The notes beneath the pieces were generated by a model. It did not search any database. It was not told the DNA's origin and saw only the letters and a list, made by a program, of their open reading frames with translations. The translations under genes and the position numbers were made by a program. DNA of 64,000 nucleotides from Eretmocerus hayati (taxonomy: Eukaryota > Arthropoda > Insecta > Hymenoptera > Aphelinidae), in the NCBI GenBank assembly GCA_029851415.1, contig CM056741.1, positions 177,303,021 to 177,367,020 on the forward strand, given 5' to 3'. How positions within the stretch are numbered: the stretch's first letter is position 1; every line of letters begins with the position of its first letter. Below, piece by piece: positions 11,533 to 22,308 of this stretch.

Positions 11533-11692
11533 GAAGCAACGCGCTCGTCAACAGCAGCATCAGCAGCAAAAGAACGGACTTCCAACGGGGCAGAATCAAA
11601 ATTCGAATGGTGAGGTTCCTGCTAAAGACGATGTCGAGCATCAGCGGCAACAGCAGAAGGCGCAGACCGAGAGTCAGCCGAATGGCTCCGAG
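11533..11692 (+). CDS. Second coding exon, Gln-rich segment
   Basis: The acceptor is CGATCCACAG and the donor is GAG|GTGAGT. Joined to the exon at 8957 it restores a Lys codon and adds 53 codons without a stop. It starts KQRARQQQHQQQ and continues through Gln, Asn and Glu-rich sequence to QPNGSE. The Gln content and lack of hydrophobic clusters suggest a disordered linker. The exon ends in phase 0. It contains a short CAG/CAA run that could vary in length between alleles. The matching phase, open frame and two good splice sites are the support for the gene. Confidence 0.72.
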
Positions 11693-12720
11693 GTGAGTAG
11701 TGCAGAAGCTATCCTCGTGTTTTCTTTTTGCTGTATACATAGTAAATTCAAGCTTGCAAGTTCTCTCTCTAGCCTAGCGATTCGTCAAGCGAACGCTGCA
11801 AGCTTTTCATTAGTGAGGTCGTTTGCCTCCACCCAGACGCACGCATATAACATATTCATTTGCGAGATTCTTTAGCGTTGGGTAAAGTTGGCAGCAATGA
11901 AATTTTTTCTCTTTCGAGAGGTGATTGAATCGTCATAATTGATTGTTGTTGTCAATTTGGGAAAATGCTGATAGAAATTTTGTTCGGTATTCAACTTTTA
12001 AATCATAAACGCTTGGTGGACCCTGCAGAACCCACTAATAATGTAATAAATCTCGTTTACCAATGAAAATATTTTATGCTTTTCAGGGATATGAATCCTT
12101 ACTTTGAGGCTAGACCAACTGTTTCATATCATTCAAGATCTATATATGCGTTTTTAGAAGGTCATGGCCCTCATGGATTGAGAATCCTGATGAGTAATTA
12201 GATCTCGTAACCAATACGAGTTTTGATTTTCGTAGAAAGTTGGAGGAACTTTAGAGGATGTCTAAGTCCTATCCTCATTGCGTAGTTACCGACATGATCG
12301 GTAAATTTCAAGTTTATTCCATGAGTTTTTGAGATATCATAAATATTGAAACTATGGCCGATTCCAAACGTTTGAACTAATCGGCGATAGCTTTTCTACC
12401 TGCGATACCTCAAAAATGCATCAGATAAAGTCGAAAGTCGACAGTGCCGGTATCTGACATCCCTATAAGTAACCTTTCAGATCTTGGGAAGGAGTTAGTT
12501 TCATCTTGAAACAAGGTGACAGAATTCACTCAATGATTTCTACAGCATTGGGACTTTGTTTTTGATATTGATACGCATTCTTCATAAGATCTCTAATGCA
12601 TGGGTTCTACAGGTTTTTAGGAAATAATGAGGTCGCTCAAACGAACATTTTGTAAGGTATTATAACCGGTCTTGATTGCAATTTGAGAGCGAAATCAACG
12701 AATGACTCCAATTCAGAGTA
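11693..12720. other. Intronic DNA, no gene seen
   Basis: AT-rich, with one weak dyad. GGATGTC starts at about 12257 and is mirrored near 12462, and ATGAGTTTTTGAG (12319) pairs loosely with CCTCAAAAATGCAT (12409). It could be a decayed MITE of ~205 bp. No other structure was recognised. Confidence 0.35.
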
Positions 12721-12721
12721 T

Positions 12722-12727
12722 TTTATT
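12722..12727 (-). terminator. Poly(A) signal AATAAA of the cysteine-rich peptide gene
   Basis: A canonical AATAAA on the minus strand about 160 bases after the stop codon at 12887. It is the first good signal downstream and gives a 3' UTR of reasonable length for an insect secreted-peptide gene. Confidence 0.5.
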
Positions 12728-12886
12728 CCTTCAAATATGGAATAATTATAAAGTTTCCTTTACATTGAGCTAGAGTGACTCCAAGGAAGCTGAATCATGA
12801 TACAATACAAATCTACATTACGCACGTACAAGACATTTGAAATCATGAAAAGTTAATAATATTCTTTCCAAAAAACATCGTTTTCA

Positions 12887-13483
12887 TTATCCCAGCAATG
12901 AAGCTAAGGGTCGAACCTGTTGATCAATATGTTCTGTTTGTAATCTGAAGCAGAAACACTCTGTGGCAACGCAATTACCGGAATCCATAAATACGTTGAC
13001 GCAACTCATTTTGCACTCGTCGCTTGTACATTGATCTGAAACGAATTCAATTCAGAAATGATTATGCCTTTGATCCAGTCCAGTAATTATACGTCGTTCC
13101 AATTCCTACAATATTTTACGCAACAACGCAAAAATTGGTACCCAGTAGAATTTTTGTGGGCGCAAGCTGACATAATCTGAATATCAGAAAGACAGAAAAT
13201 GCGATCTGTGATTATGTTGGGCAATATATTCAGAGCATATTGCCTAACATGATTACAGATTCTCAGCATTATTCAAAGGAAGCATATTACAATTTTTACA
13301 GAAAATTCTGAAAACACGAGACAGTAACTTTTCGGATTATTTTGTAGAATGTGCAGGGTATTTGACCTTGACCAAGAGCTCACCTCGTTCCGGAGCTACT
13401 TTTGGAGCAGCAACAGATAAATTATGACAGCAGATATTGAAGATTGTTATTACTACTATGATCCTGCAATACTTGGATACCAT
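12887..13483 (-). CDS. Secreted six-cysteine CS-alpha-beta (defensin/toxin-fold) peptide, two exons
   Basis: Exon 1 is 13483-13384 and exon 2 is 13035-12887, separated by a 348-bp GT-AG intron (donor GTGAGC, acceptor TTCGTTTCAG). Exon 1 ends in phase 1 and exon 2 completes the codon, giving 82 residues. Residues 1-26 form a signal peptide: Lys/Arg near the start, a core of Ile/Val/Phe, and a small-residue cut region around SVAA. The mature part has cysteines spaced C-x4-C-x3-C-x9-C-x4-C-x-C, with Gly two residues before the fourth (GNCVATEC). This is the gamma-core and cystine-stabilised alpha-beta spacing of insect defensins and related channel toxins. A 19-residue tail follows the last cysteine. 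The first loop is short for a classical insect defensin. Secretion is inferred. Antimicrobial, venom or other use cannot be decided from sequence. Confidence 0.8.
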
Positions 13484-14448
13484 GTTTACGATCAAGATTC
13501 AAGTCAAGACTGTCAGATTTGATATCTTTGCGCGTTTAAAGACGATTGCTCTTTCTTTGGTAGGTCACGTGCTGGTATTAATGAGCTTAAATTGGATCAT
13601 CAATACATCGAGTATTCAAATTGCTTTCACCTCAATTTTTAAAATGATATGCATGCATATAAAAAATTCCAAGATATTTTTTCACCGAATAATGAAAAAC
13701 ATCTCGACGATGAAATCCTTTGATAGATCCCAAAATCGGTAATCCATGGGTAAACGATTGACAGGTCATCGACTTTTATGATAATCATAGGAAATAGATG
13801 TAAGAATTACGCTAATATAGATCACACAAAATCCCGTAACAGATGTTGATCCAATAAAAATCAAACAAAATTGGGAACCCATAACTCTGTAGACAAGGAC
13901 TTTTTACGTATCATCATCTCGTTGAGGGTGACGTTGCTCAAAAAACATTATAAAGATTCTTCAGAAGAGACAGTGAAAAGTATTGAATGGAATAATCCAT
14001 TGTGCCAAAAAAGCTGAGAATAATTGTCATACGCAAAGTTGATACGTAATTGATCTCAGGTGATATCAAAGAGCTGTTGATTCAAGTAATTGATCGGATG
14101 ATACATACCAAGATCATCGAGGTCATGATATCACTTAACTCGAAATAATAAATGAGCTACTCAATATTCTGGATGAGTATAATAATATTGCATGATAACG
14201 ATAGCCTAGAAACCGCAAAACATATTTTTAATCCACAAACCTACAAATCTACCGGTACCATGGAATTATGGATTCAGATCAGGAGAGGGAAGTATCATTA
14301 ACGTTTTCATGAGTGAATAAGGATTTTTTAATAACCGAGTATTGAAATTTTTCGGAGACACTGTGAATATGTACCATTATCCGCTCGTACTGGACTAGAC
14401 ACGGATTATTCAGAAGGAACAATTTATTCAGCTTCTCCTATAGAAAAC
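13484..14448. other. Upstream region of the peptide gene, no other gene seen
   Basis: The minus strand carries a TATA-like TTTTTTATATGC near 13660, about 180 bases before the start codon; it may be the promoter but the distance is long. I saw no perfect NF-kappaB-type site. A CACGTG E-box lies at about 13566-13571. The rest is AT-rich without recognisable features. Confidence 0.3.
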
Positions 14449-14580
14449 GTACACTTGGGAGCAGTCTGAACTGTCCACACTGTGGCCAACTTGAAGGTCA
14501 CTCTCCCATGCAATTAGCATAGGAGAGAGACCTTTAATTGGCTGAATGGGTGGACAGTTCAAACTGCTCCCGAGTGTACA
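14449..14580. mobile_element. Short palindromic MITE
   Basis: About 132 bp with ~30-bp inverted ends: GTACACTTGGGAGCAG on the left and its mirror CTGCTCCCGAGTGTAC on the right. CTGAACTGTCCAC continues the pairing. The centre pairs partly (AAGGTC/GACCTTT and CTCTCCCATG/CATAGGAGAG). It could fold into one long hairpin if transcribed. Confidence 0.8.
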
Positions 14581-14639
14581 TAAGTTGAGCATAAAAACTT
14601 TTAGGAATCACGAAAATCTCGAAACTCACTGCGATACCC

Positions 14640-16160
14640 TTTATCGAGTTCCAGGGACGTTCCACGACTCCAAAATGTCTGACACGTCCATTCATTTTGA
14701 ACAAAACATCTGATGTCGACTTCGGTTTTAATCCTGATGGTCAATTTCAAGTTCATTTTGACGTCAACTTAATTTTTTTGATGATAAAAACAACTGATTT
14801 CGACTGCGAATACTAGAGGAACGTAAAAAACAAAATTGTCGGACGATAATCTCCGTAACGATCACCTCTCCCAAGAAAAGCATTCTGTCTGAAGATGTTC
14901 AAGATAGAAGTTGATTCATTCGGTGACCTCGCTCGACGCAAGAATGATGCCAAAATCTTGACTCTATGTTTATAGGTCAATTTTCAGATCATTTGGAGAG
15001 AATTTGCAGTATTCACAATCAGAAATGTATCTCAAATGATAGAGCTACCTTCCCAATGATCTCGAAATTGTCCTGAAATGTCAAAGACAAGGCTACGAGT
15101 TCTTTTGTTTTGATCACAATCAATTCCCACAACAAGTACACCAAACGTTATATCAACTTCCCTTCATCTCAGCAAAGGTTGCGTCAAGAAATGATTCATA
15201 TAAATTTTCATTCACGTTTCTTCTGATTCTGATGTCAAACATAGGTTTATTCATAAAGACCGATTTGCCCCAAAAAGTACAAATGACCTTGAAAATGACT
15301 GCAAAAGTGAACGCTAAGGTCGTGCATAGCCTTATTTTAGTTACAGTCAACTTTCGTCCCAAAAATTCGTCAAAATAACACTGTCACTCCAAGCAACGGA
15401 GTTACCGTTCCCGTTACCAAGCCCGGTATTAACCTCCCCTCATCTCGTTAGAGTCATTAAGTCGGATCAAAAAATGTCCCATGCAAAAATTCCATGACAT
15501 CTCACGTTTCTCCACAATTCAAGGTCAAAATCATGTGTCACAATTGGAAAAAAGAATCAATTTGACCTCCAAATGACCATAAAAATGATCCTCACGATCA
15601 AAATCATGTTTATAATCAGAAACTCTTTTCAAAAGAAAGAGGGTTCTTCGCGATTTCCAATCGCTTACGAATTATCAGAGATGAGGAGACATCAGGGTGG
15701 GCCGGGAAATGACTATTTTGGGGATCGTTACGCCCTAGAGCGCAAAATTTGGGTTTCATATGTAGATGTAAAAAAACTTCGCTGGGTGCTGAGGAATGAG
15801 ATTTGGGTGATTCTGAGATAACTTATGCATTTTATGTCCTGACCTCGCATTCATATTAAATGACCAAATATGATGAGTCTAACGATAATATCCAGTGTAT
15901 TTTATTGAAATGAAGATGTCCCAATAGTTTCAAAAGCGGATATAGAGTTTAATGTGGACCTGAGCTTACCAAAAGTGGTCAAAATGTCCTTAACGTGGCA
16001 TTTCCTAAACTGGAGTTCCACATTTCGATCATGTAGTTTACCAAGATATTCATTCAATCTCGGTTCCGTGCCAAAGTCAAAATCAAAGTTGGGTTATAGA
16101 AAGGTGATATCATGTACGAATCGAGTGTCAAGTCTCACTTCAAAATAGTCAAAACACAGT
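14640..16160. repeat. Degenerate repeat region
   Basis: Short phrases recur loosely: GGTCAATTTC, GATGTC, AAATGACC, TGACCTTGAAAATGAC and AAAATCATG(T). They look like remains of a tandem array whose units have drifted apart. The open frames here are not convincing because they coincide with the repeats. 15,380-15,560 shows the same style. No gene recognised. Confidence 0.35.
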
Positions 16161-16445
16161 CGACATTATATCCTGGACTTCTGCAAATTTTTCGAATGCT
16201 TTCAAATGATATAAAGTATAACGGTCACATCGTTCAGCTTACGGTGGTCTAATTGTGACGAGCGCTCCCTACGCTCCGTCCGCATCGTCCGCATCGTCCG
16301 TATCTCTTATTTCAATCACCTTGCGAAGTACTTTTCAAGGACAAAGTTTGATGGGTATACGTCGAACGCTATATGTCCTCAAAGTCTTATCCTGCTCGTT
16401 CTTCCCCAGCTGATCCCCCTGACTCCCACTGAAATTATCCTAATT

Positions 16446-16820
16446 TCATAGAACTCCTTCACCTGTAGTCATCTCAAACCAATAGTGTTCCAATATTCTT
16501 TCTTCAACACAATCAAATTGTTGTTCCACAACAGATGATGATTGGAATTGTGTTGAGCACCTCTTACCTCGAGAAAGCAGAAACCGTACACGACATCGTA
16601 ATGCTTCCGCACCACGACGCCATATTTGCTCAAGAACGCGTCGCGGAATAGTGCTCTTGGTCGTACCTGATCCGAAAATTGACTGTTTTTTTAACAAAGA
16701 TCTATCTTGAAAAATTGTTTCATCATTAGAAAATAATGGGAACTTTGATACTGAGAGTTGTGGAAGAACAACCCCAGTATCACTCCTCCCAAGTTGTGCG
16801 TTTGATCAATTCTGTTTCAT
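16446..16820 (-). other. Possible minus-strand exon or gene relic
   Basis: Two frames are open over the GC-richer part (16560-16680). One, without an early Met, runs about 120 codons from 16817 to a TGA near 16460 and includes FLSKYGVVVRKHYDVVYGF. Its third codon positions are G/C-rich, unlike the surroundings, and CTCGAG|GTAAGA gives a possible donor inside it. The other starts at an ATG at 16697, runs 83 codons and includes ILEHYWFEMTTGEG. I cannot tell which, if either, is real. Family unknown. Confidence 0.25.
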
Positions 16821-17323
16821 AGAATTTGTTCTATTTTCTGATTTCCATTGTCTGGAAAATAAAGATTGTATTAGTTAATGAAAAAGGTGATAAATGATTC
16901 ATCTAACCATGCAAAATCAGTAGAAATGATAAGTTGGCCAAATACCTCGACTAAGTGAGATTAAAAACTCACAAACTTTACAATAAGATGATTTTCAACG
17001 ATGACTGTCATTTGCTGAGAAAATCCAGGTTTAGACACAGCTAGACGATACTTATTAATTTCCGTTTGATTTCCTTTTGATCATCTCAGTTATTCAGTTT
17101 TTTGTATTCAGTTGATCATAAGTCCCTCGGCCGAAAATTCCTAAAGCCCTGTGGAAATCAAAAGTATTAGAATCCTATTGTTTTGCAGTCTTTGCCATAA
17201 AAATATCAAAAACCACAACCTGTATCATAGAGAAAGTTGAGTTGTTGAATCCTAAAAAGAGAAGGTTTTTCTTTTACTATTCATCATTATCAATTCCAAG
17301 TCTTCTACAGTAGAAGTAAAAAG

Positions 17324-17378
17324 GTTTTATACGTCCATACGTAGAAACAGCGTGTTTCTGCGTACAGACGTATAAAAC
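17324..17378. other. Hairpin 1 of a three-hairpin cluster
   Basis: Two 26-base arms (GTTTTATACGTCCATACG... and its near mirror) separated by only three bases, with three internal mismatches or G-U pairs. It is a compact foldback similar in size to a microRNA precursor stem, although the loop is very small. Confidence 0.65.
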
Positions 17379-17404
17379 TGCATACGCGTCTCGTGCGGAA
17401 ACAC

Positions 17405-17472
17405 TTTTCCTTCGGGAAAACCAAGCTGGACGGTGCCATCGCCCACGTCCAGCTTGGTTTCCCGAAGGAAAG
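17405..17472. other. Hairpin 2 of a three-hairpin cluster
   Basis: CCTTCGGGAAAACCAAGCTG and its mirror CAGCTTGGTTTCCCGAAGG pair with a single bulged A. The stem is about 27 bp with a 13-base loop. The GC content is far above the surroundings. AGCTGGACGGTGCC from this hairpin also occurs at about 50492-50505. Confidence 0.7.
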
Positions 17473-17545
17473 AATGTCTCCAGCACTCGACGCGTAATGT
17501 ACTATTACCTGGTGTTTTTGTGTGATTGGACCCATGACGGACATG

Positions 17546-17583
17546 AAGACCACTTCTAGAGATACATCCCTAGAAGTGGTCTT
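17546..17583. other. Hairpin 3 of a three-hairpin cluster
   Basis: AAGACCACTTCTAG and its exact mirror form a perfect 14-bp stem with a 10-base loop. It lies about 70 bases after hairpin 2. Confidence 0.65.
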
Positions 17584-17589
17584 GTAGTT

Positions 17590-18620
17590 TGACACACCTA
17601 GAAACACAATTAGAAGCATTCCAGGGCAGATAATTAACCCATCGAAACCAAACCCCGAGTGAGGCCCTTTCATAATTTGGAATTTTAGTTAGCCAAGTAG
17701 TGGTTTGGATCACATTCGTGTCTCATTTTAGATCAAATAGTAATATAAATAGATTTTGAGACCTTACATAGCTGTCTACATCAAATCAAAAGAGATGGTG
17801 AGATTTTGTCAATAAACCCCAATCCGAAGTTCGTGATCCAACCCAGTCACCGCTCTCATGAAACCGCTTTACCTGCAATCATGAAATTTTTCCAAATTAA
17901 TGAGATACCAACTTGAGACTTATTGTTAGTCCACGAGAAAGATCAGATTTTTTATAATCTTTCAAGTTCAATTAGTTAACTATTCAGCCTCAATTTCATG
18001 AGACTGATCAAAAGATGAACTTCGTTACTAGTAGCCCCATGCTGATTATGGTAAACAGTACCATGTTGCAATGTACTCTACGCGGTGAGTATAGCTCACA
18101 CAGTTTTCTTGAGGCATTCATATTGTAGAAAAATATATAGCGCAGATGCTAGAATCAAATTTTATCGAGTAAAATTGAAAATTTCCAAAACTACTTACGG
18201 TATAAACATTGAACTGTGCTCGCCCAAGCAGACGCTTCTTAGTTGCACATTATTCGCGTTCCGTGAGATGATGCGCCTTGGCAAAGATGTGGCAGGTTCC
18301 TGATGAAATACTGCATCCACTGACACATCTGGATCATAAACCCACAACACCGGGAGACGGACGACAAGTTGAGGCTTGCCTGCAGATGCAGCGCACCTCG
18401 CGCACTCGACGGTTGGCCCCAAGAAACACTCACTGTCACAAAAAAGCTACCAGGCCTGTGAAAGTTGGTGCTACCGGGTCATCGCGGAAAAAATCATTCG
18501 TTCATCCGATAATGCAGACTTATGCAAACAAACATAACATTATAAAAGACTACGCCGTCAGCAGACATGCCCGCGGCAGACGACGGGTTATAAAAATACA
18601 AAAGTCGGAAATATCTACAA
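17590..18620. other. Unassigned DNA
   Basis: Mostly AT-rich; 18200-18600 is richer in GC and open in several frames on both strands, so none is persuasive. A short plus-strand frame from ATG 18015 ends at a good donor (GCG|GTGAGT, 18084), but the next usable acceptor is only ~44 bases away, too close for a normal intron. I do not call it a gene. Confidence 0.3.
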
Positions 18621-18622
18621 AA

Positions 18623-18636
18623 GCGCCACCTACTGG
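18623..18636 (-). promoter_or_regulatory. CTCF-like insulator motif
   Basis: The minus strand reads CCAGTAGGTGGCGC, a full match to the classical core CCASYAGRKGGCRS and to the fly core AGGTGGCGC. By my estimate a full match in a window of this size is expected by chance only about once in 60 windows. Binding is inferred, not shown. A partial relative (GGTGGCGCGG) lies near 19907. Confidence 0.4.
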
Positions 18637-19498
18637 ATGGAGATCCACTTCAATCTACCTCGCGCGATTTCGAGTCTGCAAGCTGTTTGTTTCCAAATTC
18701 GCAGTTTTGTTACTGGAATCGTAGGTTTCAAATAACTTTTTGATTTTAGCATTGATTACGTGCGGGGATCATTCATTCTATGCGTAGAATCGGTGAGAAT
18801 GATGCTCAAGTCCAACTGTTATGATTCAATTATTGGAAACCTCAATATTTGAATAGAATAGCCACCTAACCTCTTGAAAAATTTGCCTTTCCGCAAGATT
18901 TATGAATCAGGGCGATGTATTAGCTTGCGGATTGGACCAGAGCATCATTTTTACGGATACTTTCTACCTCCTGCGAAAATTTCAGATTGATTAGGTAAAA
19001 ATTGAGAGCGTGAGTTGAAACCTGCGAAAAAGTTGGTACCCTAGCAGAAGTCTTCGGGTTGATATTCCGTCATCCTCTTAATCTCGAGATGAGTCTCGGC
19101 GCAACTAAAGCTAGAATCATCTTGAGACTATACCAAGACAATACCAGACCCTATCAACTCATGTTTAGACAAACTAATATCCGTGATATGTCCAAAACGT
19201 GCCTCAACCCTGGCTCACCCCTGGGCACCGCCTATATACTCGCAATTTCTAAATCTCTCTGAGACTCATATCTTGTTTCAATTGTGAATGATCGAGACCT
19301 TGCATTTTTGTACAACGGATGCTCGATTGACCACTTAACGTATCTCAGGCTTGTTCATTGCATGTTAGGAACTTGCCGATCAGTATTATAAAAAATAACA
19401 TACGCAATCCTGGCGGAAGCTTCCCACCTCGGGCGTAAAGCTACTTCTTTGCCATCGGTGCGTATAATACTGTATACTCATGACTGGCGGGGCTTGAG

Positions 19499-19561
19499 GG
19501 GTCGGTGAGCACTGCGCTCGTCACTCCTGATCTTCCGTATATGGAAGATTCGGGGTTCCAG
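19499..19561 (+). CDS. Possible third exon of the Ser/Gln-rich gene
   Basis: Twenty-one codons ending CAG|GTGAGT, an excellent donor. The acceptor (GGGGCTTGAG) is poor in pyrimidines. An in-frame TGA 21 bases upstream forces the exon to start near here, and the other two frames are closed. Starting after TTGAG gives phase 0 at both ends, which fits the phase-0 end of the exon at 11533. The peptide includes TPDLPYMEDSGF, an acidic disordered-looking segment. The intron before it would be 7.8 kb and would contain the cysteine-rich peptide gene on the other strand. Confidence 0.4.
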
Positions 19562-19644
19562 GTGAGTGATTGTTGAGATCACAAACGAAAGGATGAAGTG
19601 AGAGCATTGTGGGCTCAGGCCGGACAATTTTCAACTCGGTTCAA

Positions 19645-19920
19645 TTACTTCTCCACCAATTGCATTAGCGTGAGATCGGGGTCAAGTCGAAAATATTCAA
19701 AGAGCATGCAAGCAGAAGCACTCTTTTTCTCAAGCTCGTTTAGGAGGTTCGATGGTCTTGACGAAGATGTAAAGATCGTGACGAAACCTTTAACATAATT
19801 ATCTTTGGGACAAAAAAATACTCTGTGAATTTTTTCAGTATTTTTCACCAAGCGTTTTTTCGAGATCAAAGCTCTTACATTTTCCGAAATAACGTGGGCT
19901 CTTATGGACCGCGCCACCAA
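19645..19920 (-). other. Uncharacterised 91-codon ORF in the putative intron
   Basis: A minus-strand frame from an ATG to a stop reads plausibly as protein (for example VKGFVTIFTSSSRPSNLLNE), with no signal peptide or known motif. A 66-codon plus-strand frame overlaps it, so it may only reflect low stop density. It lies between the putative exons at 19499 and 20041. Confidence 0.2.
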
Positions 19921-20040
19921 AACAAGCCTAGCACCTGTTGAGATGTAGAGAAAATTCTCATAAAATATTCAGTCAATAGAAAATTTCCCAAGGAACAATA
20001 AATACCTTTCGGTGATCACAGCTTACCATGCATTTTGCAG

Positions 20041-20229
20041 GAATATGATCGAATTGTTGTCGAAAATCGTCAACATATAGGTATACTTGCCGTATATTTT
20101 CGTGCAGCCGAGCGGAATGTTAAGTTAGTTTCCGTCTTTTCTCCTTACCGATCCCTCATGACACCATCGAGCCTCTTTAACCGCATGGACAGATACTCGC
20201 AGCCACGAGGAAAGGCTCCGTCCAAGTAA
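20041..20229 (+). CDS. Possible fourth exon of the Ser/Gln-rich gene
   Basis: The acceptor CATGCATTTTGCAG is good, and the frame continues in phase 0 from the exon at 19499. It begins EYDRIVVENRQHIG. Two outcomes are possible. A donor at ATAG|GTATAC (20080) would give a 40-base exon ending in phase 1. Alternatively the frame runs on to a TAA at 20227. The first option is attractive because the exon at 33704 begins in exactly the phase needed. The protein segment is not recognised. Confidence 0.35.
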   Translation, partial: EYDRIVVENRQHIGILAVYFRAAERNVKLVSVFSPYRSLMTPSSLFNRMDRYSQPRGKAPSK

Positions 20230-21540
20230 TAGCACTCAGCAGTGTAATCATTTACTAGGTCTCTTTACACTGAGATCTTATCAGGGTAATAAGATTACAA
20301 GTTAGATTTATTTCCCGAGTCGAATCTATCCATCACCAATCCCTTCCTCACTATCCTACTTGAATATTTCGCTTGGGACGGAAAACCCCAACCCACAAAT
20401 ACGTAACGACAGGTTCATCAACCTGCTGCGCCGTGGATGATCGAATCCACTCCCCGCAGTCCGGTATATACTCCGTATTTACCTCACATCATGGGACGGC
20501 TATGGTATGGATCGTGGCGCCAGGTTCATCATCGAGATTGTCGTGTTATGCGATAATTACAGCTTGATCAGCTCACCTTGTCTCATATGGGTTGATTGGA
20601 TGGCATCATCCACGATGTTATGAGACAAGCGGTCTTCAAGTATTTTGGACCAAGAGCTGCAGCAAGTTTTGACCGTTCCAGTATGTTGTTTTTTCTTATT
20701 ATGGTTGCATACGATGCTCGTGCTCATGTTATGACTAATCTTCATGCTGATGTGATTAAGTCACATTCCATCTCGTACTTTTGAAAAATCTCACTCAAAA
20801 TCACGGAAGGCTCGCGCGAGGTTGGATGAAGTTTGAATCCCTCTTGTATTATCCATGAGATGATTGATTAATCCGCTAGTACCGTACAAAAAATCAACTT
20901 TGATATTCTGGATTTTAAGGAAGACAGCTCGGGCATTGTTTGAATTAGATGAAATGAAAAAGATTGGGGAGACAGAATAAGTTGAAATTGATGATCTGGA
21001 AACGATGAGAACTTCGAGTGGAGAAAGCTGTGAATTTACCATAGCGTCACGGAGAATTGAGTACTTCGCGATGTGAGTGAAACATTTTATTGCAGTGAAG
21101 TAGAATGACCTCTGACTGACGCAGAAATTAAAACATAAATTCTATGTTGATATCACACTGTTGACCAACAAAAAGTCCAAACACCGAAAAATCACGTTGG
21201 GGACTTTTCGTGTATGGTGTACTTAATTGTTGCCCTTGATTTTGATGTGCAAATACTCCTGACACCGGGGTAAAAAAAACACTGAAAGAAGGATGGGAGA
21301 GTCAAGAAAAAGAGAATGCAAGAAGGACGACACACCGACCTAATTAAAGCTGATGTTAGGGAGATCCCGATCCCTGCAGATAAAAATGAATAATGTCATG
21401 CCGAAGTTCGTGAGAAAATTTTCAAACTGAGCGTGCGTGAAGCCCTCTGTAGTCAAGCAGAGCCGAGTGGTTCAGCTCACTAAATTGGACAAAAATTTTT
21501 TGGCTGAGTTCAAACTTTTGATTGGTATCTCTGTAGATTA
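20230..21540. other. Unassigned DNA
   Basis: Two moderately open stretches (20373-20567 plus; 20791-21042 minus) give no recognisable protein, and both are open on more than one frame. No repeats were identified. Confidence 0.3.
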
Positions 21541-21545
21541 AATGG

Positions 21546-21724
21546 CTTCGAGTGAAATTTGCGACGTTTTGACTCGGTTCCAGTAAAATTTTTACCCGAA
21601 TCGAGTAAACGGGTAGCAACCCGGCCTCGAGTCATCAATTTTCACTCGAATCGAGTGGAAATTAAACTCGTATCGAGTGAAAATTTCACTCGAAGCCGGT
21701 TTGCGACGTTTTTCACTCGAATTA
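21546..21724. repeat. Palindromic TCGAGTGAA repeat cluster
   Basis: TTCACTCGAATCGAGTG-type palindromes occur about five times, and TTTGCGACGTTTT occurs at both ends in the same orientation. ACTCGTATCGAGTGAAAAT and GGCTTCGAGTGAAAT are variants. It looks like a small repeat element built from one short dyad. Confidence 0.6.
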
Positions 21725-21959
21725 ATTTAGAGAGATAGTATATAATATTTCTAAGGAGCGTCAGTACGGTGGCACTAGAAAAGTGAATCAGCGCTAATGA
21801 TTATCTTATAACAGATAGAAAAAAATTTAACAGGTTGTCTGTTGAGAATTTCGCACGATTGTTGAATTGATCCAAGAAAAGAGATCTCACTTCTCCAAAG
21901 AGCTTCCACATCCTTCTAAGTTAGATACTGCAATAATTAAAATGTTTTGACGTGCGCGC

Positions 21960-22013
21960 GTCCCCCGCGGGCTGGCATCGAACCTGGAACCGGCACGTTC
22001 GCGGGGGAGGGAC
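21960..22013. other. GC-rich dyad
   Basis: GTCCCCCGCG and CGCGGGGGAGGGAC flank a 30-base core. The minus strand of the core reads GGTTCCAGGTTCGATGCC, which resembles a pol III B box, so a tRNA-derived origin is possible. It stands out sharply from AT-rich neighbours. Confidence 0.4.
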
Positions 22014-22308
22014 GTCTTGTTCGGTCGAAGTGAACGGGCTTTTATTCGGTCTGGGCGGGAGGTTAAGGGGGTTGGAGTAGGGGTGGCGACGGCGATTGAA
22101 TCGAGAACATGATTATGCTGACAATGTAAGTAGGTATATTACACGCCACGACCGACCGTACATGCTAAGAGAATAAACAGGTGGATAGTTCGCGGACTGG
22201 ATGTGAATTTGGGCATAGATTTTGCCCTAAGCGCGATCGCGGAAACAATGAATAATAATGGGCTTGACCAGCCCCTTTACATAAGCTTCTCTGATATCCA
22301 AAAAACAT

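Noticed and set aside
15153..15362. 69-codon frame with a hydrophobic start
   Set aside because: It lies wholly within the degenerate repeat region and reads through its repeated phrases.
18015..18128. Possible second small secreted peptide (ATG 18015, donor at 18084)
   Set aside because: The only in-phase acceptor leaves a 44-base intron, the N-terminus is not a clear signal peptide and there is no cysteine pattern.
18195..18724. Overlapping frames of up to 148 codons on both strands
   Set aside because: Several frames are open at once in a GC-richer patch, with no splice support or recognisable domain.
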